Notes under the pieces: generated by a model
Told to the model about the DNA's origin: nothing
What the model saw: the letters and a program-made list of their open reading frames with translations, nothing else
Database searches by the model: none
Assembly (NCBI GenBank): GCA_001048675.1
Contig: CCKK01000029.1
Location: 37,335-101,334, forward strand
Reading direction: 5' to 3'
Length of the DNA stretch: 64,000 bases
DNA from: Vibrio diabolicus
GTDB lineage: Bacteria; Pseudomonadota; Gammaproteobacteria; Enterobacterales; Vibrionaceae
Translations under genes and position numbers: made by a program
Part shown: positions 19,626 to 28,465 of the stretch, piece by piece
Position numbering within the stretch: the stretch's first letter is position 1
Layout: every line of letters begins with the position of its first letter

Positions 19626-20153
19626 TTAAAACTCTTCTTCGTTCAGACCTTTTAGGATCTGGAAGATTTCGCGGTACGCTTTTGCTGGTTTCCCAGCCTT
19701 TTTCTCTTTCGCTGCTTGGCGAGCCAATTGGCGTAGACGCTGACGATCCGCCTCTGGGTACATTTCCATTACGTCATCAATGGCTTTGTCGCCTTCTTCT
19801 ACCACGCGATCACGCAGAGCTTCAAGCTTGTGGAATACCGCCGTTAATTGAGAGTGCTTGTTACGAATCTTATCCAACGCCGCTTGGATTGGCTCTGGAT
19901 CTTCATAACGCATCAACTTACCAATACGTTGTAATTGGCGACGACGTGCTTCGTTTTTAAAGCGTTGTGCGTCTGCAATTGCTTCTCGCAGGTCTTCGCT
20001 CAATGGAAACTTTTCGAGAACTGCAGGTTTGAGGCCGACAAGCTCCTCACCTAGCTTTTGCAGTTCTTCCATGTCTCGCTTCATCTCGGATTTGCTTACC
20101 CAGATGATCTCTTCTTCTGGTTCCCATGGCGCTTTTTGATTCTTACGTGCCAT
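19626..20153 (-). CDS. darP: Ribosome biogenesis factor DarP (YjgA)
   Basis: Small, highly charged helical protein (175 aa) that associates with late 50S subunit precursors and promotes their maturation. The sequence opens MARKNQKAPWEPEEEIIWVSKSE and is rich in K, R and E throughout, ending LNEEEF, which is typical of YjgA/DarP; the length is normal. It is divergent from pmbA across a 110-bp gap, the same neighbourhood as in E. coli (yjgA next to pmbA). Confidence 0.95.
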   Translation of the reverse strand: MARKNQKAPWEPEEEIIWVSKSEMKRDMEELQKLGEELVGLKPAVLEKFPLSEDLREAIADAQRFKNEARRRQLQRIGKLMRYEDPEPIQAALDKIRNKHSQLTAVFHKLEALRDRVVEEGDKAIDDVMEMYPEADRQRLRQLARQAAKEKKAGKPAKAYREIFQILKGLNEEEF

Positions 20154-20263
20154 TTCAGTTGCCTGTGTTTTGATTAATATTATGACTATTTTAACAAGAA
20201 TCGTGGGGAGAAAGCGAAATTCTTGTTATCCTATTGTTCATCAAAGACAAGATGTGAAAGACA

Positions 20264-21607
20264 ATGGATATTAAACAGCAGGTTGCTGAGCAACGTACCG
20301 AGCTAGAGCAAGCCGTCGCAAGAGCCTTAAAGCTTGCATCGGCAAAATCTGACGCCGCCGAAGTCGCAATTACCAAAAGCACTGGTTTAAGTGTATCTAC
20401 TCGCATGGGCGAGGTAGAAAATGTCGAGTTCAACAGCGATGGTGCGCTGGGCATTACCGTTTACCGAGGTCAACGTAAAGGCAGTGCTTCCACGTCTGAT
20501 TTAAGTGAAGCTGCTATCGAGCAAACCGTTATTGCGGCGCTGGATATTGCGCATTACACATCCGAAGATCCATTTGCAGGGCCCGCAGCCAAAGAATACA
20601 TGGTGCAAGAGATCCCTGAGCTTGATCTTTTCCACCCAGACGCCCCTGATCCCGATTATGCTGCCGATGTGGCGATCGCCGCTGAGAAAGAAGCGTTAAG
20701 TTATAACAGTGCAATCAAGCAAAGTGATGGCGCGAGTTATGATAGCCACTACGGTGTAAAAGTGTATGGTAACAGCCATGGCTTATTAGCAAGCTATGCG
20801 TCTAGCCGCCACAGTACCAGCTGTTGTGTGATTGGCGTTGGTCAAAATGGCGAAATGGAGCGTGATTACAGCTACACAGTGGCACGTCATCGCGATGACT
20901 TATGGACACCAGAAACAGTGGGTCGTAAGGCGGCAGAGAATACGATTAACCGCTTAGATGCGCAGCGCTTAAAGACAGGTAAATACCCAATCATGTTTGC
21001 CGCTGATGTTGCAACTGGCTTGATTGGCCATCTCGTTATGGCGATCAGCGGTGGTAACCTGTACCGAAAATCTTCTTTCTTACTTGACCATCTAGGCAAA
21101 CAAGTGCTTCCTGAATGGTTCAATATCTCAGAACGTCCGCATGTATTGCGTGGTTTGGCGTCAAGCCCATTCGATAGCGAAGGCGTATATACTCAAGACC
21201 GTGAGATCATTACTGACGGTGTGCTAGCAACTTATCTGTTAACCAGTTATGCCGCACGTAAAATGAAGATGGCGCCGACAGGTCACGCTGGTGGCATCCA
21301 TAACTGGTACGTGAAATCGACGGGTCAAAACTTCGAACAAATGCTTAAAGAGCTCGGCACTGGTTTGTTAGTGACAGAAGTGATGGGGCAAGGCGTGAAC
21401 GTGGTAACAGGTGATTACTCTCGCGGTGCTGCAGGCTTCTGGGTTGAGAACGGTGAAATCCAATACCCAGTATCGGAAATTACCATCGCTGGTAATCTGA
21501 AGGACATGTTCAATAAGATTGTTGCCGTAGGTAGCGACGTTGAAACGCGCTCGCAAATTCAAACGGGTTCAATCTTACTGGATGCGATGAAAGTTGCAGG
21601 TGAGTAA
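20264..21607 (+). CDS. pmbA: Metalloprotease subunit PmbA (TldE)
   Basis: Partner of TldD in the heterodimeric TldD/E protease. The 447-residue product shares the TldD/PmbA fold, including the C-terminal segments GTGLLVTEVMGQGVN near 366 and DYSRGAAGFWVENGE near 386. It has no HExxxH motif, which is what separates TldE from the catalytic TldD encoded at 9653. Divergent from darP and closed by a bidirectional terminator shared with mgtE. Confidence 0.96.
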   Translation: MDIKQQVAEQRTELEQAVARALKLASAKSDAAEVAITKSTGLSVSTRMGEVENVEFNSDGALGITVYRGQRKGSASTSDLSEAAIEQTVIAALDIAHYTSEDPFAGPAAKEYMVQEIPELDLFHPDAPDPDYAADVAIAAEKEALSYNSAIKQSDGASYDSHYGVKVYGNSHGLLASYASSRHSTSCCVIGVGQNGEMERDYSYTVARHRDDLWTPETVGRKAAENTINRLDAQRLKTGKYPIMFAADVATGLIGHLVMAISGGNLYRKSSFLLDHLGKQVLPEWFNISERPHVLRGLASSPFDSEGVYTQDREIITDGVLATYLLTSYAARKMKMAPTGHAGGIHNWYVKSTGQNFEQMLKELGTGLLVTEVMGQGVNVVTGDYSRGAAGFWVENGEIQYPVSEITIAGNLKDMFNKIVAVGSDVETRSQIQTGSILLDAMKVAGE

Positions 21608-21626
21608 GCTTTCCTAATTCAGAATT

Positions 21627-21657
21627 AAAAAAGCCTGATGTGTTCATCAGGCTTTTT
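21627..21657 (+). terminator. Bidirectional terminator (pmbA / mgtE)
   Basis: Dyad AAAAAGCCTGATG-TGTT-CATCAGGCTTTTT lies between the two convergent stop codons. Confidence 0.92.
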
Positions 21658-21668
21658 AGTTTTTGCAG

Positions 21669-23027
21669 TTAGGTAATCAGTATTGTGGCAAGCCCTAAGA
21701 ATACTGATAAACCAATTACATCCGTTACGGTCGTTAACGCCATACCACCAGCTAAAGCTGGGTCGATGTTCATTTTCTTTAAGAGGATTGGAATCGTTAC
21801 TCCGGCAACCCCAGCGACCAATAAGTTAGTCAGCATCGCGGCGGAAATGATTCCTCCTAGCATCCAGTTACCTTTCCAAGCGACAACAATGCCGCCAATA
21901 ATCAGCGCCCACATGATGCCGTTGAGTAAACCGATCGAGGCTTCTTTCATCAACAGTTCTCGTTTGTTCGAGTCACCGATATGACCAAGAGCAAGACCAC
22001 GAATCACTAGTGCGACGGTTTGGTTACCAGCGACACCACCCATGGAAGGAACAATCGTCATCAATACGGCAATGGCCGCCATCTGGTCTAGCGTGGCTTC
22101 AAACATGTTAGAAACAGAAGCGGCAGCTAGTGCGGCCAACACGTTGGCCCCAAGCCAGATACTGCGTTTGCGAGCTGATTTTACAACGGGTGCGAAGGTA
22201 TCTTCGTCATCGTCCATACCTGCCATACTCATCATCGAGTGTTCGGCATCTTCACGGATAACGTCAACTACGTCATCGATAGTGATACGGCCAACGAGAT
22301 GCTGATTCTCGTCTACGACAGGAGCAGAGACCCAGTTACGACGTTCGAACAGACTAGCAACATCTGAATCACTGGTATCGACAGTGATCGCTTCGTCAGC
22401 ATCTTCCATGATGTCGACAATTTTGACATCAGGCTGGGTCGTGATCAGCAGAGTAATGGGTAGTTCACCAATCAGTTTGCTTTCTTCATCAATGACATAA
22501 AGTGCATCCGTTGCTTCTGGTAGTTCACCTTTCATACGCAGATAACGTAAAACCACGTCCACATCTACGTCACCACGAATCGTGATAACGTCGGTGTTCA
22601 TCAGTCCACCTGCAGTGTCTTCTGGGTAGGACAGGGCGGTTTCGACACGCAGACGGTCAGAGGAGTCCATTTGCGACAGGACTTCGCGTGACAGGTTGTC
22701 TGGCAAGCTACGCAGTACATAAGCCACGTCATCGGTATCCATGCCTTCTGTCGCTTCTGCAAGCGCTTCTGGTGCCATTTTGGATACGAGACTATCTTTG
22801 ACGTCTTCGTTCAGTTCGTCGAGGATTTCACCGTAGTCTTCAGGGTCGGTGAGTTGCCAGAGAACTTCACGGCTTTTGCGTGGAGAGGCTTCTAAAAGGT
22901 GAGCGATATCCTCAGGTTCCATGTCCTGTAACTGACGACGAACATGGACGAAGCGGCCATTTTCTAGCGCTTCTGTGACTTCTTGGAGGGCTTGGTGAGC
23001 TTGGTCGAATTCAATTTGCTCTGCCAT
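21669..23027 (-). CDS. mgtE: Magnesium transporter MgtE
   Basis: Mg2+-gated magnesium channel of the inner membrane, 452 residues. The cytosolic MgtE N domain (about 20-125) is rich in acidic residues, a pair of CBS domains follows (about 130-255, with DTAGGLMNTDVIT at the start), then a connecting helix and five transmembrane segments (about 280-452) including GVAGNQTVALVIRG and the Asp-bearing PALAGGMALTTVTDVIG pore region. The start MAEQIEFDQ is preceded by a GGGAGGAA ribosome site on the coding strand. Located between pmbA and the Ntr-PTS cluster, transcribed alone. Confidence 0.96.
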   Translation of the reverse strand: MAEQIEFDQAHQALQEVTEALENGRFVHVRRQLQDMEPEDIAHLLEASPRKSREVLWQLTDPEDYGEILDELNEDVKDSLVSKMAPEALAEATEGMDTDDVAYVLRSLPDNLSREVLSQMDSSDRLRVETALSYPEDTAGGLMNTDVITIRGDVDVDVVLRYLRMKGELPEATDALYVIDEESKLIGELPITLLITTQPDVKIVDIMEDADEAITVDTSDSDVASLFERRNWVSAPVVDENQHLVGRITIDDVVDVIREDAEHSMMSMAGMDDDEDTFAPVVKSARKRSIWLGANVLAALAAASVSNMFEATLDQMAAIAVLMTIVPSMGGVAGNQTVALVIRGLALGHIGDSNKRELLMKEASIGLLNGIMWALIIGGIVVAWKGNWMLGGIISAAMLTNLLVAGVAGVTIPILLKKMNIDPALAGGMALTTVTDVIGLSVFLGLATILIT

Positions 23028-23159
23028 TCATTCCTCCCAATTCCTGATATTTACAATGCGTTGAATAATAACTTAATTCTAGGCGCCTTTTAATAACAAC
23101 TTATGATACTAAGCAAATTTATTTATTGGAGCAGTGAGGGGAAGGAGAGTGAGAGGTAA

Positions 23160-23186
23160 TAAAAAAGCGAGTAAATTACTCGCCTT
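23160..23186 (-). terminator. Terminator at the end of the rpoN-npr operon
   Basis: On the minus strand GCGAGTAA-TTTACTCGC starts within the last codons of npr and is followed by TTTTTTATT. It closes the long yrbG-to-npr run. Confidence 0.85.
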
Positions 23187-23451
23187 CATCAAATTTATCT
23201 TCGATTAAGTGGCAAACGGCATCCAGTGCTTCTTCTGCTTGCTCACCCGCAGCGTGGATTGTGACGTACTGTCCTTGAGCAGACTCAAGCATTAATAAAC
23301 CCATTACGCTGTCTGCTGTGGCGGTTTTGTCTTCTTCATTGTCGATAGTGATGACCGCTTCAAAGCTCTGGGCCAGTTCGACCAGTTTGACGGCTGCGCG
23401 AGCATGTAAGCCAAGGCGATTTTGAATCAATACTTTACGACTTAACTCCAC
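23176..23451 (-). CDS. ptsO: HPr-like phosphocarrier NPr (PtsO)
   Basis: Phosphocarrier of the nitrogen PTS, passing phosphate from EI-Ntr (PtsP) to EIIA-Ntr (PtsN). The 91-residue HPr fold carries the active His in NRLGLHARAAVKL (His about residue 16) and the regulatory-site region TADSVMGLLML near 45-55. It is the last gene of the rpoN operon, 2 bp after rapZ, as in other gamma-proteobacteria. The stop codon lies inside the operon terminator. Its usual partner PtsN is frameshifted in this sequence, which would interrupt the phosphorelay. Confidence 0.95.
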   Translation of the reverse strand: MELSRKVLIQNRLGLHARAAVKLVELAQSFEAVITIDNEEDKTATADSVMGLLMLESAQGQYVTIHAAGEQAEEALDAVCHLIEDKFDEGE

Positions 23452-23453
23452 AG

Positions 23454-24317
23454 CTACTCCTTAGTGTTTTTCTCTAGTGAGGTATGACGAATTTGCACTT
23501 GGTGTCCTTTATTGGCGAAGTACTCACCGATTTGCTGAGTTAAGTACACCGAACGATGTTTACCTCCGGTACAACCTATTGCAACGGTCAAATAGCTGCG
23601 GTTATTTTTCTCGAGCAGAGGTAACCAATTCTCTATAAAGTTTTCAATTTGGTATTTCAAACTTAACACCGATTGGTGCTGCTCCAAAAATGCGGCGATA
23701 GGGGCATCCAAACCCGTAAGTGGGCGCAACGCTGGTTCCCAATGTGGGTTGGGCAAGAAGCGAACGTCGAATACGTAATCGGCATCGGAAGGCAGGCCAT
23801 ATTTGAAGCCAAAAGACTCAAATACCATAACAAGCCCTTTGCGATCTCTGCCTTCAACACGCATACGCACGGTTTCACTCAACTCATGCAAAGATTGTCC
23901 GCTGCTGTTCAGTACAAGATCGGCATGCGCTTTAAGTGGTGTTAAAATTTCTTTCTCACGCTCGATGGCTTGGTCAAGGGAGAGAGAGGTGCCACCTAAA
24001 GATAAAGGGTGGATTCGGCGTGTTTCGCTGTAGCGTTTGAGTAGCGTTTCCTTATTGGCGTCCAAGAAAAGCACGGTCACATCAAGCTCTGTTTTCAACT
24101 GCTCCAGTGTACCAGTCAGTTCTTTTAGCTTTTTAGGGATATTGCGAATATCAATGCTTACCGCAACATTCTGCTTGCTGTCAGCAACAGAGTGAACAAA
24201 TGCGTCCAGCAAATTCACTGGGAGGTTATCAACACAGTAATAACCTAAGTCTTCCAGTACGCGCAGCGCAATACTCTTACCGGCACCTGAGTGCCCGCTA
24301 ACCACGATTAGTCGCAT
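23454..24317 (-). CDS. rapZ: RNase adapter protein RapZ
   Basis: RapZ (YhbJ) binds GlmZ sRNA and presents it to RNase E, which lowers GlmS and controls glucosamine-6-phosphate synthesis. The 287-residue product has an N-terminal P-loop VVSGHSGAGKSIALR near residue 5 and a C-terminal domain with TVAIGCTGGKHRSVYL near 245, the metabolite and RNA-binding part. The gene sits between ptsN and npr as in E. coli, in a tight operon (14-bp and 2-bp gaps). Confidence 0.97.
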   Translation of the reverse strand: MRLIVVSGHSGAGKSIALRVLEDLGYYCVDNLPVNLLDAFVHSVADSKQNVAVSIDIRNIPKKLKELTGTLEQLKTELDVTVLFLDANKETLLKRYSETRRIHPLSLGGTSLSLDQAIEREKEILTPLKAHADLVLNSSGQSLHELSETVRMRVEGRDRKGLVMVFESFGFKYGLPSDADYVFDVRFLPNPHWEPALRPLTGLDAPIAAFLEQHQSVLSLKYQIENFIENWLPLLEKNNRSYLTVAIGCTGGKHRSVYLTQQIGEYFANKGHQVQIRHTSLEKNTKE

Positions 24318-24331
24318 GATGTCCGTCCTGC

Positions 24332-24779
24332 TTATTGGTGAATCATGATGTCGTAAAGTTCTTCATCACTCTGAGCATTGCGCAGTAGTTTCAATACTTG
24401 CTTATCGCTCAGACGTTCTGCCATAGAGGATAGAGTCTTGAGGTGCTCTTTGCACTGTTCTTCTGGTACAAGGAGCGACAAAAAGAAGGTCGACAGGTCG
24501 ATTATCAATCGCATCGAATTCAATTGCTTCATCACATTGCAGCAAGACAGCAATAGCCTTGTCGCTCGATTGCATTCTAGCGTGTGGGATCGCAATACCG
24601 TTTCCGATACCAGTACTGCCCATTTTCTCTCTGTTGAGCATGCACTCGAACAGTTCGGTAGAATCTTGGCCCGTTTGATCAGCCACGATGCGGCTGATCA
24701 TTTCAAGGGCGCGTTTTTTACTCGTGCAGTGGACCGCACTCTTGGTGCAGTCCAATGACAGTATTTCGCTCAGTTGCAT
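24332..24779 (-). pseudogene. ptsN: PTS EIIA-Ntr (PtsN), single-base frameshift
   Basis: EIIA of the nitrogen PTS, which regulates potassium uptake and other targets. The 5' part (from 24779) reads MQLSEILSLDCTKSAV through the active-site motif GIAIPHAR and RPVDLLF in one frame. The 3' part resumes in another frame as LLVPEEQCKEHLKTLS to DIMIHQ. The break is at about 24478, where the plus strand reads GCGACA instead of an expected GCGCA. Removing one base gives 148 residues with the family joint LLFALLVPEE. As read, the product would end in about 20 foreign residues and lack the C-terminal helices. Confidence 0.88.
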
Positions 24780-24781
24780 GA

Positions 24782-25069
24782 TTAATGACTGTTTAGTTTT
24801 TCTTTGTGCTTATTGAGTTGGCGAACCAATTTATCTACCAGCGAATCGATCGCGGCATACATATTTTCGTCATCAGCTGATGCGTGGATTTCGCCTTGAT
24901 TTATATGAAGCGTAGCTTCCGCGATTTGAGTGATTTTTTCAACTTTTAGTACAACATGTACTTGATTGATATGGTCGAAGAACCTTTCGAGCTTCTGAAA
25001 CTTAGAATTTACATAGTCTTGCATTGAATCGGTAAGATCAACGTGATGGCCTTGAATATTGATTTGCAT
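24782..25069 (-). CDS. hpf: Ribosome hibernation promoting factor HPF
   Basis: Short-form HPF (95 aa) that binds the 30S decoding region in stationary phase and helps form 100S ribosome dimers together with RMF. The sequence MQINIQGHHVDLTDSM, the central VVLKVEKITQIAEATLHI strand and ASADDENMYAAIDSLVDKL helix are typical; no long C-terminal dimerisation domain is present. It lies directly downstream of rpoN and 2 bp upstream of ptsN, as in E. coli. Confidence 0.96.
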   Translation of the reverse strand: MQINIQGHHVDLTDSMQDYVNSKFQKLERFFDHINQVHVVLKVEKITQIAEATLHINQGEIHASADDENMYAAIDSLVDKLVRQLNKHKEKLNSH

Positions 25070-25093
25070 AGACTTTCCTTTTCAGTTAGTGCC

Positions 25094-26563
25094 TTATAAT
25101 AGGCGTTTACGCTGACTTGAAGGGGCAATTCCCAAGGATTCTCGATATTTGGCTATCGTACGTCTCGCGACCTGAATCCCTTGGTCAGCCAGAAGAGCAG
25201 CAATCTTGCTATCACTCAATGGCTTAGCAGTATTCTCTGCTGCGACCAGTTTTTTAATGAGTGCGCGAATTGCTGTTGACGAACATTCTCCACCGTTGTC
25301 AGTACTAACATGGCTAGAGAAGAAGTACTTCAATTCAAAAATGCCACGTGGTGTATGCATAAATTTTTGTGTTGTTACACGAGAAATCGTGGATTCATGC
25401 ATGTCCACTGCCAAGGCTACATCATTTAGTACCATTGGCTTCATGGCTTCCTCACCATACTCGAAGAAATCTTGTTGATGTTCAACAATACATCTTGCAA
25501 CTTTGAGTAGCGTCTCGTTTCTACTCTCTAAGCTCTTAATTAACCATTTTGCCTCTTGCAAATTGCTGCGGATGTACTGGCTATCCGCGCTATTTCCTTT
25601 GCCTAATTGAGCATATTGTTGATTAACTTTTAATTTTGGAACGCTATCTGGGTTGATAGAAACGGTCCATTTGCCGTTGTCTTTAAAAACGGACACATCT
25701 GGAATTACGTACTCGGTATCATCCGGTGTGATACGGCTACCGGGACGAGGATCTAACTGCTGGATAAGTTTGAGTACTTCACGGAGATCGGCTTCTTTCA
25801 GCTTAGTCTCTTTGATGACGAGCTTGTAATCACGGTTCCCCAGGTGATCAATATGATCCGCAAGAATCATTTTGGCTTCAGCAAGCCACGGTGTGTCTTC
25901 TGGGAAAGTCGCTAGCTGTAGCAGTAGGCACTCTTGTAAGTTGCGCGATGCCACACCGAGCGGATCGAACTGCTGAATACGTTTACGAACGGCTTCTACT
26001 TCGTCTAACTCAATCTCTTCGTTATCGAAGCTCTCATGAATTTCTTCAGGAGATAGGGTTAGGTAACCGTAGTCATCAACAGCGTCAATAATCGCTAATG
26101 CAATCGTACGATCGGTTTCACTGAATGGTGTCAGGTCAAGTTGCCACATTAGGTAGTCATGCAATGATTCCGTGGTTTCGCCTTGGTAGACAGGCATATC
26201 ATCATCAAGAGCTAAGCCAGTGCTACCAGTATTCGCGCTGTAGACGTCATCCCAAGTGGTATCGATTTCAAGTTCAGAGCTGATCTCTGACTTCTCAATT
26301 ACGTCTGAACTGTCTGGAACGTCAATGTCTGCTGGTTCGTTAGCACTGTTGCTATCAGCAGCCTCGACCGCTGATTTATCTTCACCGTTTGCTACAGGCT
26401 CATCTTGGCCTTCTTCAACTTCCAATAATGGGTTTGAATCCAAGGCTTCTTGGATTTCCTGTTGAAGATCGAGTGTCGACAGTTGCAGTAAGCGAATCGC
26501 TTGTTGCAACTGTGGCGTCATGGCTAACTGTTGACCTAGCTTGAGTTGTAATGAAGGTTTCAT
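25094..26563 (-). CDS. rpoN: RNA polymerase sigma-54 factor RpoN
   Basis: Sigma factor for -24/-12 promoters, used in Vibrio for nitrogen genes, flagella and quorum-sensing control. The 489-residue protein has the Gln-rich region I (LQLKLGQQLAMTPQLQQAI, residues about 4-22) that contacts enhancer-binding activators, an acidic region II (about 50-120), the core-binding region, an HTH, and at the C-terminus the RpoN box ARRTIAKYRE near 470. Located between lptB and hpf, as in relatives. Confidence 0.98.
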   Translation of the reverse strand: MKPSLQLKLGQQLAMTPQLQQAIRLLQLSTLDLQQEIQEALDSNPLLEVEEGQDEPVANGEDKSAVEAADSNSANEPADIDVPDSSDVIEKSEISSELEIDTTWDDVYSANTGSTGLALDDDMPVYQGETTESLHDYLMWQLDLTPFSETDRTIALAIIDAVDDYGYLTLSPEEIHESFDNEEIELDEVEAVRKRIQQFDPLGVASRNLQECLLLQLATFPEDTPWLAEAKMILADHIDHLGNRDYKLVIKETKLKEADLREVLKLIQQLDPRPGSRITPDDTEYVIPDVSVFKDNGKWTVSINPDSVPKLKVNQQYAQLGKGNSADSQYIRSNLQEAKWLIKSLESRNETLLKVARCIVEHQQDFFEYGEEAMKPMVLNDVALAVDMHESTISRVTTQKFMHTPRGIFELKYFFSSHVSTDNGGECSSTAIRALIKKLVAAENTAKPLSDSKIAALLADQGIQVARRTIAKYRESLGIAPSSQRKRLL

Positions 26564-26613
26564 TCAGTGTTACTTACCTTGTAATGCTCAGAATCTTACC
26601 GTTCCTAATATAA

Positions 26614-27339
26614 TCATAGACGGAATTGTTCGCCGAGATAAACTTGTTTCACCTGTTCATTATTGAGAACTTCTGCCGGAGTTCCCGATGCAATTAGGTG
26701 CCCTTGGCTTACGATATAGGCTTTTTCGCATACGTCCAGTGTTTCACGCACGTTATGGTCAGTGATTAACACTCCGAGGCCGCGATCGCGTAGATGCTCG
26801 ATGATTTTCTTGATGTCATTAACCGAGATTGGGTCAACACCTGCGAAAGGTTCATCCAACAAAATGAATTGAGGGTTGGCTGCTAAAGCGCGAGCGATTT
26901 CCACTCTGCGTCGCTCACCCCCTGATAGTGCCATACCCGCACTGGTTCTGATGTGCTGAATGTGGAATTCTTCTAACAAATCTTCCAGCTTATCTTGGCG
27001 CTCTTCACGTGTCATTTCTTGACGAGTTTCGAGTACAGCCATGATGTTATCTTCCACCGACAGCTTACGGAAAATCGACGCTTCTTGCGGAAGGTAGCCA
27101 ATCCCGAGACGCGAACGACTGTGCATCGGCAGAATACTGATGTCTTTATCATCAATGGTGATGGTGCCTTCATCTCGTGGCACCAAGCCGACAATCATAT
27201 AAAACGAGGTGGTTTTACCTGCGCCGTTTGGGCCTAGCAGCCCAACAATCTGACCAGATTCAACTTCCAAGCTAACATCGGTTACGACTTTGCGCTTTTT
27301 GTAGCTTTTCGCCAAGTTTTTCGCACTCAGTACTGCCAT
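26614..27339 (-). CDS. lptB: LPS export ABC ATPase LptB
   Basis: ATPase that powers the LptB2FGC complex extracting LPS from the inner membrane. The 241-residue protein has Walker A GLLGPNGAGKTTSF near 33, the signature LSGGERRRVEIARAL near 138, Walker B FILLDEPFAGVD near 158 and an H-loop His in ITDHNVRET near 193. It sits 1 bp after lptA; the membrane partners lptF and lptG are at 49769 and 50873 in this window. Confidence 0.98.
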   Translation of the reverse strand: MAVLSAKNLAKSYKKRKVVTDVSLEVESGQIVGLLGPNGAGKTTSFYMIVGLVPRDEGTITIDDKDISILPMHSRSRLGIGYLPQEASIFRKLSVEDNIMAVLETRQEMTREERQDKLEDLLEEFHIQHIRTSAGMALSGGERRRVEIARALAANPQFILLDEPFAGVDPISVNDIKKIIEHLRDRGLGVLITDHNVRETLDVCEKAYIVSQGHLIASGTPAEVLNNEQVKQVYLGEQFRL

Positions 27340-27340
27340 A

Positions 27341-27835
27341 TTAGTTCTCTATCTGATTGGGTTGCAAAATGGTCGTAACGCGCTCTTCCTTAGAGCTATC
27401 AGCGACTAGCTTTTGTTTACCAATTTGGTAACGAATCGAAGAACCTTTGATGGTGTTGTTGTCTTGTGCCAGTTGCGCTTGACCTTTCATGGTCAGTTCG
27501 TCTGTAGAAATACGGTAATCCAGCTCCACAGCTTGACCACTCAGTGTCTTACCATCGTCCATCAGCTGAGAAAACTTCGCAGGTTTACCAAATGCTTGAA
27601 TCTGTTTGATGGCTTCGGTTTTAGGATCGCGCGTTACCACGATTCTATCAGCATCGATATTGATGCTACCTTGCTTAAGAGATACATCGCCTTTAAAGAT
27701 AACCTGGTTACTCTTCATATCCACCTGTTGGGTGTCAGAGTTAATGTAAACCGGTTGTTGAGTATCCGACTTAAGTGCCAGCGCTTGAGGCGCCGCCAAT
27801 ACCAGTGCCAGTAGGCTAAGGTGTAACGGTTTCAT
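27341..27835 (-). CDS. lptA: LPS periplasmic bridge protein LptA
   Basis: Periplasmic beta-jellyroll protein that forms the LPS-conducting bridge between LptC and LptD. The 164-residue product has a signal peptide (LSLLALVLAAPQALA, cleavage near residue 20) and the OstA-like fold with repeated short strands (MKSNQVIFKGDVSLKQG, DADRIVVTRDP). Its start lies inside the 3' end of lptC (20-nt overlap) and its stop is 1 bp from lptB, so the three are translationally coupled. Confidence 0.96.
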   Translation of the reverse strand: MKPLHLSLLALVLAAPQALALKSDTQQPVYINSDTQQVDMKSNQVIFKGDVSLKQGSINIDADRIVVTRDPKTEAIKQIQAFGKPAKFSQLMDDGKTLSGQAVELDYRISTDELTMKGQAQLAQDNNTIKGSSIRYQIGKQKLVADSSKEERVTTILQPNQIEN

Positions 27836-28379
27836 ATCGACCTTGAACTTCGTCTGTCAGAGTTGCGGTATGCTGCTTTAAGTTGCCTTGCATTGCGCCT
27901 CCAGTAGTTTCAAATTGTGGCCCAACCAACATGACCTGTTGATCGGCTTTAAAATCACGATTGGTTAGATTAATGACTAACTTGTCTGTTGCCATGGTAT
28001 CAAAGCTCGCACCAGGCAGAAGATTTTGCATTAAGACCTTGTCATATAACGTTAAGACTTGGTCTTCATCTAACACGGCTCTTGTGGCCGTCACCTTCCA
28101 TTCAATGACGCTACCTTCACGGTAAACCATCAAAGTCGGGTTATTAAAAATGGTATCTCCACTCTTAGCATAATGGTCTAAGTTCGTGGAGCGGATGATG
28201 TAACTGCGGACACCATCTTCACCATAGGTGATGTTTTCCAGTCCAGTACCACTGAACATGGGCAGTTCAGAATCTGGTGCTACTTGAATTGCGTCGTTGC
28301 CTTTTGGGGTCAGTAGGTAATAACCGCACCATGCGACAACGAAGATCAAGAGCAAATAAATAAGGCGAGTAAAACTCAT
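27816..28379 (-). CDS. lptC: LPS export protein LptC
   Basis: Bitopic inner-membrane component that receives LPS from LptB2FG and hands it to LptA. The 187-residue protein has one transmembrane helix at about 6-24 (LIYLLLIFVVAWCGYYLL) and a periplasmic jellyroll domain. Upstream, only 86 bp separate it from kdsD. In E. coli and other vibrios kdsC occupies that slot, so lptC here has lost its usual immediate neighbour. Confidence 0.95.
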   Translation of the reverse strand: MSFTRLIYLLLIFVVAWCGYYLLTPKGNDAIQVAPDSELPMFSGTGLENITYGEDGVRSYIIRSTNLDHYAKSGDTIFNNPTLMVYREGSVIEWKVTATRAVLDEDQVLTLYDKVLMQNLLPGASFDTMATDKLVINLTNRDFKADQQVMLVGPQFETTGGAMQGNLKQHTATLTDEVQGRYETVTP

Positions 28380-28465
28380 ATAATGAAGGCCTATCGTTTA
28401 GCTCAGTACTTCCCTGACCATTGCCTTTATTTGTGTAATAAATGATTTAAATGTTTGTGCTGATA
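28380..28465 (-). other. Shortened kdsD-lptC junction lacking kdsC
   Basis: The 86-bp gap holds no kdsC (normally about 180 codons here). On the minus strand it contains AAAGGCAATG and an eight-codon open stretch reading MVREVLS then stop. VREV also occurs near the C-terminus of KdsC, but seven residues are too few to call a remnant. The lptC ribosome site lies in the same gap. Confidence 0.6.

Noticed and set aside
24332..24595. Separate small gene at the 3' end of ptsN
   Set aside because: Its C-terminal half is the PtsN C-terminus; the N-terminal half is out-of-frame sequence. It is one frameshifted gene.
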